A stretch of 64,000 nucleotides of DNA from Anastrepha obliqua (Eukaryota > Arthropoda > Insecta > Diptera > Tephritidae), in assembly GCF_027943255.1 (NCBI RefSeq), contig NC_072892.1, positions 120,297,792-120,361,791 of the forward strand, written 5' to 3'. The position numbers and the translations under genes are program-made. This document shows, one piece after another, positions 56,021 through 64,000 of the stretch; the stretch's first letter is position 1; each line of letters starts with the position of its first letter. The notes under the pieces are model-generated. The model searched no databases, was not told the origin of the DNA, and saw only the letters and a program-made list of their open reading frames with translations.

Positions 56021-56463
56021 GTAAAAGTAAAAATAAAAGTAATAGTAAAAGTAAAAGTAAAAGTAAAAGTAAAAGTAAAAGTAAAAGTAAAAGTAAAAGT
56101 AAAAGTAAAAGTAAAAGTAAAAGTAAAAGTAAAAGTAAAAGTAAAAGTAAAAGTAAAAGTAAAAGTAAAAGTAAAAGTAAAAGTAAAAGTAAAAGTAAAA
56201 GTAAAAGTAAAAGTAAAAGTAAAAGTAAAAGTAAAAGTAAAAGTAAAAGTAAAAGTAAAAGTAAAAGTAAAAGTAAAAGTAAAAGTAAAAGTAAAAGTAA
56301 AAGTAAAAGTAAAAGTAAAAGTAAAAGTAAAAGTAAAAGTAAAAGTAAAAGTAAAAGTAAAAGTAAAAGTAAAAGTAAAAGTAAAAGTAAAAGTAAAAGT
56401 AAAAGTAAAAGTAAAAGTAAAAGTAAAAGTATTTAAAAGTAAAAGTAAAAGTAAAAGTAAAAT
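56021..56463. repeat. (GTAAAA)n hexanucleotide array
   Basis: About 443 bp, roughly 73 copies of GTAAAA, almost uninterrupted. Variants are at the left edge (AATAAAAGTAATAGTAAAAG) and a single ATTTAA interruption at 56431-56436. The long reading frames over it (alternating Lys-Val on plus, Phe-Thr or Tyr-Phe on minus) are by-products of the repeat, not genes. Confidence 0.97.
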
Positions 56464-56603
56464 AATGGGGCGGTGCACTAGCAAAAAACTTATGAATAAA
56501 ATCGGTCAATTATTGCCTTCTCTAGGATTAATGAGCAAAATTTGTTGAATAGTGTCCATTGTGCGATGTATTGGGTAGTGTCTGTACACTATGTTATGTT
56601 ATA

Positions 56604-57727
56604 AAGGGTGGTTTCAAGGGCCGATGTTGAATGTAAACCACACCTAAACGTCAAGTTTTTTCTGCATTTGATTTGACATTTTTCAATTTCAGACTAACTT
56701 AATTTGAACCATGGAGAGATACACAATCGAGCAATGCGTTAAAGTTATTTAGGCTTATTATGAAAACGGACATTCAAATCAAAATGCATATCGCGCACTT
56801 CGTGATTTCTTCGGTCAATTTAATCGTCCAAATGTGTGAACAATCGGAAAAATTGTGCAAAAGTTTGAGCCAACTGTAGGAGATGTGAAAACACCAGTGC
56901 ATGCTCGTACAGCTCGTACTGCAGAAAATATTGCTGCTGTTCGCGATAGTGTGGTTGAAGAGCCGTCCATCTCAACTCGTCGTCGTGCCCAACAATTGCA
57001 CCTCTTACGCTCGTCGTTGATGAGCATTATGCATAAGAATAAATAATATATAATCCAAGCGTGATAAATAAATGATAATCCAAGCGTGATTGCCGAAAAA
57101 CTTATGCACCCACAAAGAGTGACTGTTTGGTGCGGTTTATGGGCCGGTGGCATCATTGGGCCGTATTTTTTCCAAAATGAGGCCGGTCAGGCAGTTACTG
57201 TGAATAGTGTTCGCTGTCGTGAGATGATAACGAACTTTGTATGACCCGAATTGGAAGATATGGATGTGGATGATATGTGGTTTCAACAGGACGGTGCCAT
57301 TTGTCACACAGGTAACGAAACAATGGCTCATTTGCGCGAAAAATTTGATGGCCAAATAATCTCACGTCGAGGCGATGTCGATTGGCCGCCAAGATCATGT
57401 GATTTGACACCGTTGGACTTCTTTCTTTGGGGTTATTTGAAAGAAAAGGTGCACGTCGATACGCCAGCAACATTTCAAGAGGTAAAGGGTGAGATAATTC
57501 GGCACATTAATGGCATAGAACCTCAATTATGCCTCAGCGTCATAGAAAATTCGGACCATCGGATGGAGGTATGCCGCCGGGGCCGCGGCGGCCATTTGGC
57601 CAATATTTTGTTCCATACGTAATTGAGCTATCCCAATATTATCATAATAAAGAGAAATGACAATTATTTCTTAAAAAATTGTATTCTTTTGAAAATCAAC
57701 ACCGGCCCTTAAAACTTCACCACCCTT
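56604..57727 (+). mobile_element. DD41D (rosa-type) mariner, copy C3, deleted and frameshifted
   Basis: The left end AAGGGTGGTTTCAAGGGCCG and right end CTTCACCACCCTT are each flanked by TA. Transposase starts at 56711 (MERYTIEQCVKVI, then a stop), and continues GQFNRPNV and VGDVKTPVHARTARTAENIA. A deletion with a 16-bp filler duplication lies at 57050-57090. The rest includes the WCGLWAGG segment (57130) and the open frame 57251-57622: DMWFQQDGAICHTGNETMA, SRRGDVDWPPRSCDLTPLDF, RRGRGGHLANILFHT. D2-D3 spacing is 41. The first catalytic block is deleted. Confidence 0.9.
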
Positions 57728-57739
57728 TATTAAAATCAT

Positions 57740-58210
57740 GACCTAACGACGCAAATACAATAAGAGAAAAAGCTACATCTCTGCGACAGGAGTTAATTCT
57801 TTAAATGTCAGATGAAGAAGAGAAAGCCGTTGAGAAACGTTTAAGAGTACTGAGGAAGCTGAAAGCAGTTCTACTGAAGAAAAGGAATGCACCCTAATAC
57901 TTTGGTCTCAGAGATAGAAAAACTATTCAATGTCATGAAAAACTGCAGAAGAGGTTGGGTTCAAGCTGAGAAAATCGGCAAAGTGCGTCTCTTGACGATT
58001 ACTTCCACGAATGAAATCGGAGGTGACACCTCCATAGCAGCTCGAAAAACATGTCTTGTCCAGGAGGACACACCTTCAACCACAAAACGAAGTGCACCAA
58101 GCTCTGCCGAAAGAATCCATGAGTTTGAGAGCCTTTCTGAGGATAAAAGACGAACTATTTCGTTGCACTATACGACATATTCAACTGATTTGGCAACCTT
58201 AGGTTATTAG
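57740..58210 (+). CDS. Unrecognised ORF, possibly transposon-derived
   Basis: A 107-codon frame at 57887-58210 (MHPNTLVSEIEKLFNVMKNC ... TTKRSAPSSAERIHEFESLS). It is charged and partly low-complexity, with no recognised domain, and has an in-frame stop-separated leader (MSDEEEKAVEKRLR near 57806). It sits between a mariner and an RTE-like LINE tail. It could be a LINE ORF1 piece or chance ORF. Confidence 0.2.
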
Positions 58211-58230
58211 GTTATGAATCGATTATGTTA

Positions 58231-58423
58231 TTTTTAATTGGTGCGATAACTGCTTACGTTATTTTGGTCGAGTTGAACAAAGCGCGCCAGTTGTTTTTTT
58301 CTCGTGCTGACCGGCGACACACGAAGTGAAGCCAAGTCTTTCTCCACCTGATCTTTCCAACGCAGATGGGGCCTTCCTCTTCCTCTGCTACCACCAGCTG
58401 GTACTGCATCGAATACTTTCATG
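58231..58423 (-). pseudogene. RTE-like LINE C-terminal end, second copy
   Basis: Minus strand: MKVFDAVPAGGSRGRGRPHL, RWKDQVEKDLASLRVSP, then the 3' end CGTAAGCAGTTATCGCACCA with ATTAAAAATAAC. About 190 bp, 5'-truncated; closely similar to 5185-5415. A deletion removes the SWRRLARE segment frame. Confidence 0.75.
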
Positions 58424-58429
58424 GATCGA

Positions 58430-59325
58430 TTGGCTAATTAATAATAAAATATTTCCTTCATTACTGAAATATGTGTTACAAAGAAACCCATGTTTTGGTG
58501 TAAAGGGTATATGAAAACCGTTTTAGTTCATAAACATTTTCGATTTTATATAAGGATATACGAGTGTGTAAAGCTATTAAGGTTTTGGCAAGTTTGCAAA
58601 ATTTCTGTAAATTGCCACTGTACTCGCTCATATATTTTCAACTCCAATTAACACTTTCATAATACAGTGAAAATGTGTTTCAACAAACAAGCATACATAT
58701 ATTTTTTCAGAAATTTATTATATTAAACATGCATGCACAAGTATTTGTTGCTAGTAATTGCAGCTCGTGCTGAGTATGGACATTATACGTTACGTATACG
58801 TAATGGCAGCCAACAAGTAGAAATGTGTGTGTAGAGCTAAGCAACCCAGAGAATTATATGTATGTGAATGCAAGTGTGTACAATTATTATATGTACAATG
58901 CCGCCTTGGGGATCATTGTTTGCCAAAAAGTGCACAGCAAACAGATTTTGAAAGTCATTTGGCTCATGAGCTGACGGCCTGGCTGACTGGAGACTGCCTT
59001 GTTGTGGGTGCGTGCCAGTTTGAGAGCTGGCTGGAGTCGTAGTTGAAATTTTGTTTACAGAGTACGAGCACATTTTGCTATTGACAAAAAATTAACACAT
59101 CGTAATGAAGAAAAGTAAACTTGTTTTCGGTTTGCTTCATAACGAACACTAACAGTAATTGGCCTCTACTTTTATAGTATGAATTAGTGTCGAGAAATGG
59201 ATTTTAGGCTGGTATGTAAGGATATAGTATAGACAGGGTTAATGTTGTGTAATTTGTTTTAACAAGGAAAATACTTTAAGTTTTAACAAAAGTGTTTGCA
59301 AAATTTTGAAAGAGCGGTTCCCATA
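58430..59325. other. Non-coding stretch
   Basis: No gene recognised; the ORFs at 58827-59073 on both strands have no domain. Confidence 0.45.
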
Positions 59326-59503
59326 AAAAAGCGGGTGTTTTTTTAGCTGCATGAGAACTAACGATAACTATGATTTCATAGCTAAGAATGGCAAACTGTG
59401 TTGACAATTCTGTTCAGTAAGGTGTGACAAGTAATCATAAATCGTCTAATGCTTCCAAATTAGAGAAATTTACTTTGAAAAAAGAATATATATATATATA
59501 TTA

Positions 59504-59947
59504 GGCCGGGCCGATTTGTGGGGAGGCAAAAAAATGGCCCATTGCTCTGTGAAAATTATATTCTCTGGATCTAAATAAGAAACTTTGCCGAAGAAAACGA
59601 ATTCCGATGTCCCCCAATCTGGGTCGAACTTTTTAGTTTCTTTTCTCATGTAAAGGCCAAAAATGCTGATATTTTGAAATGATTGTATGGGGAACCCCCC
59701 AGGGGAGTTCCAGAGGGTGTACCACTGGCATGGGTGGATCGGCCGTCCAAAGTTAGTGGGGGTCGGTCATACATTTGGACTCGATTGGAGCACTCTAAAT
59801 GGGTCAAAGTGGGATTTTTCGTTCGACCCAAATTGGGGGACATCAGAATTCGTTTTAGAGGTATGGTTCCTTCGGCAAAGTTTCTTATTTTCATCCCTAG
59901 AATACGATTTTCACAGAGGAATGAGTGATTTTTAAATCGACCCGCCC
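59504..59947. mobile_element. 444-bp long-TIR fold-back MITE
   Basis: It starts GGCCGGGCCGATTT and ends AAATCGACCCGCCC, flanked by TA (59502-59503, 59948-59949). The arms continue inward as imperfect inverted repeats for about 130 bp: CTCTGTGAAAAT, AATAAGAAACTTTGCCGAAG, AACGAATTCCGATGTCCCCC on the left, each with an inverted counterpart on the right. The centre (59650-59800) is unpaired and GC-rich. No transposase is encoded. The TA flank suggests Tc1/mariner-type mobilisation. Confidence 0.85.
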
Positions 59948-59964
59948 TATATTATATATATATA

Positions 59965-60224
59965 TAATTGGCGCGTACATCCTTTTTGAGTGTTTGGCCG
60001 AGCTCCTCCTCGTATTTGTGGTGTGCGCCTTGATGTTGTTCCACAAATGGAGGGACCTACAGTTTCAAGCCGACTCCGAACGGCAGATATTTTTATGAGG
60101 AGCTTTTTCATGGCAGGAATACACTCGGAGGTTTGTCATTGCCTGCCGAGGGGCGACCGCTATTAGAAAAATGTTTTTCTTAATTTTGGTGTTTTCACCG
60201 AGATTCGAACCGACGTTCTCTCTG
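59965..60224 (-). mobile_element. tRNA-derived SINE, copy 11 (head missing)
   Basis: On the minus strand it retains a perfect B box GGTTCGAATCTCGG, TCGGCAGGCAATGACAAACC, TTCCTGCCATGAAAAAGC, GGAGTCGGCTTGAAACTGTA, GGAGCTCGGCCAAACACTCA and the 3' end GTACGCGCCAATTATATATA. It stops just before the A box at 60224. The tail merges with the TA run next to the MITE. The sequence is close to copies 1 and 6, so it is young. Confidence 0.85.
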
Positions 60225-60599
60225 TTTCTCGGTCTTTATTTTTTCGAAATCAGGAAAGATTTTTGTTTCCAAAACTTAATCAGCTAAACATCAACGATAT
60301 GTGATTCCGAAAAGATGTCACAACTTGCCATACAGCGGGCTTACCAATCGATTTATTGCAATATTCAATCCACCATTAACGCCATACAGCCAGATTTATT
60401 GGAAAAAGTAGTCAAAAATTGGACTGATAAACATAAAAATGACTGACGGACATAAAACGGATATCACATTTAAAGTTTAATATCCATGAAATTATATACC
60501 AGATTTTATACTCGTAAGTGTAATAAAAAATATTTATTTTAATAATATTTCTCTCTCTATTATTATTTTGAGTTTTCAAGCTCTGAAAAAAACTCCTGA

Positions 60600-62729
60600 T
60601 ATTAATCAGTTATTTTAAAACGTTTTTATTCAGTCACTTTTGTTCCGGTCGGTTATCGACATATAATATTTAGCAGTTGACTTAAATTGTTCAGCATAGC
60701 TCAGATCCTGAATGCATTTTTGGACGAAATGGAAATTAGTCCATTAGATGGTGGAGGTCGAGATATTTGGAAAACACGCATTTATGGTCCGATTTGGCTT
60801 TTACGCACAATATTTATCAGTTAAATGAAGAAGCATAGTTGGAAAATATTAAAATAAACAAACCAACGCATGCATAAGAGCGACCACTGTAACTGGGTGC
60901 GTTACTACCATTCGATAGTTGAAAAAACACCAAGCCGAACAGCAGGAACCAACAAAAGCGAGATCGAGTTAAATTTCACTAAAATGCGCGCGGGTATGCA
61001 AAGTTTGGTCCTGAATGAATTTAGCCTTGTTTAGAGTGTTAAGAGTGAACTGACATTTTTTTTTTGAGGGCAGAAAATCAGAATCTCGCAGAGGTAAATA
61101 AAGATGTGAAAATGTAGTTTTTTCTTTAAGATCTGCTTCACTACTCTCTAACCAACTTCAAGTAAAGTATGTGGTCGTATTTTGAGCTGTTTAATATATT
61201 TAAATACCTTTTATGCACTCCATCACTTACACTTAGCGTGTTGTGTGGCCAACCAACCATTCCTGAGTTATTATGTACTCATAGTTATAGTTGGCCAACA
61301 ACTGAAGCAGCCAGTTGAGTGCATCAACTTGGTCCAGAAGAATAGAAAAACGAATTGCAAGCTCGCAATTAAGTATAAAATACACAGCCCTGGGCACACA
61401 CACACACACCTGTTCACGAACGTAGTGTTGCGTGAAAAAGAACTACATGAAAAGTGAATGCCGATATGTGAAGCACTCAAAGCAGTATAGTTCAACACTC
61501 TTGTCTATATAAGACGTGTACAATGAGTAGTGCAGAGAAATATGTAAAATGGAGAAAAGAAAAAGGTGAAAAGAGAAAAAAGTGCACTAAAAGTAGAAAA
61601 TCATATCAAAGCAAAAACCGTAAGATGTTGTGAAAGTAAAAGTAGCGAAAAGTGGGTTAACTCAGTTGGTGCGCCATCAACCACACATTACTATTTCCGC
61701 ACCTCAGAAGCTGTGCCCAACTAAGCAGTGAAACTCACTCCCACCGTCCCATTGTACCGCCAGATGCTTTATTCACTCACAAAATCAAGCGCCAACGAGT
61801 TGAGTATAAAGTGTTAAAGTTTTGAACGATTCTCATCTTTGCTCATTTCATTTTACACTTTCTTGCGTATGTAACGCACAATAACACACATGTAGACGCA
61901 TGAATTATTACTTGAGGCGCTCGGTGTGCACTCATCGTGCAAGTGCATGAAGCTCACTTATTTCAGAGAAGTTTTTCTAATTACACTTACAGCGGCAATT
62001 TTATAGAGAAGTAAAAATGAAAGGAAAATGCCAAAGGTGAGAGTACTTATCAAGGTGAATGCGAAATTGCGTGAGCAGAGTGATTGTGTGCAAATTAAAT
62101 TTCATTATCTCATTACTCCCAAATTACAGTTAGCAGGCACGTATTGTATATTTTATATAAATACACACATACATACACACGCATAGAAAAAATAAATAAG
62201 TAAAAAAATAGTTTTGACCTCGAAAGGTTTGTAAAGCTCATTTTCCTAAAGAGTAAATTATAAAAAATATTACAAAGTGGGTATTAAAGAAAAATTATTA
62301 AAAATATCGTTACAAAAGATATATAATAATATAAATAAATAATATAAATATGTTAATTATTTTTTCCAAATTTTTTATTTTGTGTTGTGTCTGCATAAAT
62401 TTATGCTTAGTCAGAGGTGTAATTGTTTGCGCAACATTTTGGTTTTTGGCTTCTCTTCGAAGAAATCTGCAGTTAAGGCGCTTCAAGTGCGCTGAAATAC
62501 TTAAAGTTAAAATGTAATAATAAGGGTAGCAAAAAGCCTCTGACTGAACCCTCCGCGAGGGAGTTGCTTGGACAACGGCACACGATATCTTTGATTTTCT
62601 CACTCCCGTTCTACTTCTAATAATTAAATATTGAATAATTGGAATTTCATGTTAGAAATTGGACGAGAATGCGAGGCGAAAGGCGGTAAGAGGCCACAAG
62701 AAACTTTGACCAGGTTTTTCAACAGAACA
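60600..62729. other. Non-coding stretch with a possible SINE head scrap
   Basis: No gene recognised. About 60868-60925 resembles a decayed SINE head (GTGCGTTACTACCATTCG). CA repeat at 61397-61410. AT-rich at 62130-62360. Confidence 0.4.
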
Positions 62730-63515
62730 GATTGACTGACAGAAGGGCTTAGACTCCGATTACTACGCATACAATTTCTTTACAGATGGATCAAAAATAA
62801 CGGAAGAGGTAGGAATGGCTGTCTTCTGCCCACAGTTTGATCTCCAATCTATTTCATACGACCTAATCACTTTAGCATATTTGAAGCTGAGATCTATGCT
62901 GTAACCAAAGCGGCTGAAGTAGCATTGGAATTTATTCCTCTCGTCACTCGCACAAACATCTTCATTGTAATGACTAGTGTGGAATGCGTGCTAAACTGTA
63001 GATCCAAAGCAGACGAGCTTTGTGAGAATATGTAGACAGGTTACAATTTACTGAGTACCAGGGCACAAGAGAATAGAACGAAATGAAAGAATTTATGAGG
63101 TTATTAGGGCAAGTACCCGCTTGCCTAGGATGAGCACGCAAAACATACATCCCCCACTCTCAGTTTTGAAGACGGAACTAGACGAGGAACTAACTCTCGA
63201 AGCACAGTCTATATGGGAAGCTTCGACCTCCCACATAACTGCCAAATAATTCTACGAACTTGCAACACGAAATAACCAAGTTTATTTGGACACTCCCAAA
63301 GAAGGAATGTTAAATGTTGGTTGGAGTACTGACGGCATATCGTCTCACTCCATATCATGCAGCTAAAATCAGATAGTTCATAACGACGGGCGTTACTTGT
63401 GCAAAGAAGAAAAGGGTAGATTAAAACACTTTCCTTTGCCACTGTTATGCTCAAGCAAAACTCGTTACAACTGCCAGTCGCTAACATTGACCACAATTGT
63501 TGTACGCCCATCATG
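62730..63515 (+). pseudogene. RNase H-bearing LINE remnant
   Basis: YYAYNFFTDGSKITEEVGMA followed by VFCP (about 62760-62830) is the start of RNase H. The following frame has FEAEIYAVTKAAEVALEFI near 62880-62940. Further on, TELDEELTLEAQSIWEASTS-like and MGSFDLPHNCQ near 63170-63240 match the C-terminal region seen at 5620-6080. Stops and shifts throughout. This is the same general LINE type as 1196-2400 but a separate copy. Confidence 0.7.
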
Positions 63516-63519
63516 GCTT

Positions 63520-64000
63520 GGTTAGAGTTTTGTTCACCACTTCTTAAACGAAACCTTATTAATATTCAAATATTACTAATTTAGCTGCGTAAATCAGCAA
63601 CAGGCAAGGAAAAATAAAAGAGGACAGGCGTCGGCAAATGAGTACGCGTCAAACCCCTTGCCACTGCCATCCAAGCGGAACCATATAAAACCGCAACATC
63701 ACCGACTTTTATCGGAATGCTTTCTGCCTTCACTTTGTATTCATTGCTCGCTCCAAAAGTCCAATACTTAAAAAAAGTTTTGCCTTTATTTGCCCGCTAT
63801 TTGTGAAAACTCATTATACTAATTGATAAGCATTAGCTTAGCTATTATATACTGACAGCTCGCTATTTGTATTAACATACATAACCTTTCTACTTTGTTT
63901 TGTTTTACGTGGACGGTACGAGTTGATTAAAATGCTGTGGGACAGAATGAAATAGACCCGGGATTGTGAATTTGCACAAGGACCAAATAATAATTAAATG
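63520..64000. other. Non-coding stretch at window end
   Basis: No gene recognised; an element may continue beyond the window. Confidence 0.4.

Larger units (their letters stand above)
59332..60598 (+). mobile_element. Mariner family D, copy D2, interrupted by a MITE and a SINE
   Basis: The left part 59332-59490 starts CGGGTGTTTTTTTAGCTGCA and matches the 5' end of D1 (GGCAAACTGTGTTGACA, TTCTGTTCAGTAAGGT). The right part 60240-60598 carries the transposase C-terminus (DVTTCHTAG-like second-D block near 60312, KNWTD near 60415) and ends with the inverse GAAAAAAACTCC. The middle of the transposase is gone. The inner 59504-60224 consists of two other elements. Confidence 0.65.

Noticed and set aside
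55936..56548. Three ORFs of about 180 codons, the longest simple frames near 56 kb
   Set aside because: They are translations of the GTAAAA repeat in different frames and have no independent coding evidence.
60868..60925. Twelfth SINE copy
   Set aside because: Only a short decayed head-like stretch is present with no body or tail, so it was not counted.

Overview
This window looks like accessory, repeat-dominated chromosomal DNA of a true fly, most likely a tephritid fruit fly. It is AT-rich, has no bacterial gene organisation, and is packed with decayed mariner/Tc1, piggyBac, non-LTR and LTR elements. Several mariners have a 41-residue gap between the second and third catalytic aspartates (DD41D), the rosa-type lineage first described from Ceratitis rosa and other tephritids. 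The taxonomic call is an inference. No ribosomal RNA, canonical tRNA, CRISPR array or operon was seen.

Layout. 0-10 kb: a mariner scrap; a non-LTR element (RT plus RNase H) split by a tRNA-derived SINE with a target-site duplication; an RTE-like LINE tail; more LINE tails; a second SINE; a piggyBac remnant. 10-16 kb: a LINE tail, low-complexity flank, an almost full-length D34D mariner (13372-14660) and a Tc1-like copy. 16-18 kb: a LINE that contains a DD41D mariner that itself contains a 141-bp insertion. 18-25 kb: SINEs, a deleted DD41D mariner, a cecropia/mellifera-like mariner with a large internal fold-back, and a four-unit 206-bp tandem repeat. 26-39 kb: short deletion-derivative mariners with clean TIRs, a maT (DD37D) element with TIRs and TA duplication, a KRBA2-like integrase tail and a second piggyBac scrap. 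39-41 kb: an R1-like LINE inserted into another LINE with a 12-bp duplication. 45-48.5 kb: a young, internally deleted Ty3/gypsy element with near-identical 167-bp LTRs and a tRNA-Trp-type primer site (CsRn1-like). It abuts the best DD41D mariner copy (to 49737). 49-64 kb: more SINE, LINE and mariner remnants, one plausible host coding exon with a signal peptide (55149-55583, minus), a 443-bp GTAAAA hexanucleotide array and a 444-bp TIR fold-back MITE.

How the parts relate. The most coherent signal is a dispersed SINE family: eleven clear copies in 64 kb, each with a tRNA-like head carrying A and B boxes, a shared central body and a 3' end near GCGCCAATTA. The same 3' end is seen on the RTE-like LINE tails at 5380-5410 and 58231-58256, suggesting that this LINE supplied the reverse transcriptase. 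Nearly all coding capacity is transposon-derived and broken. Nested insertions give a relative chronology. Only the 55 kb exon looks like a possible host gene, and its function is not recognised.
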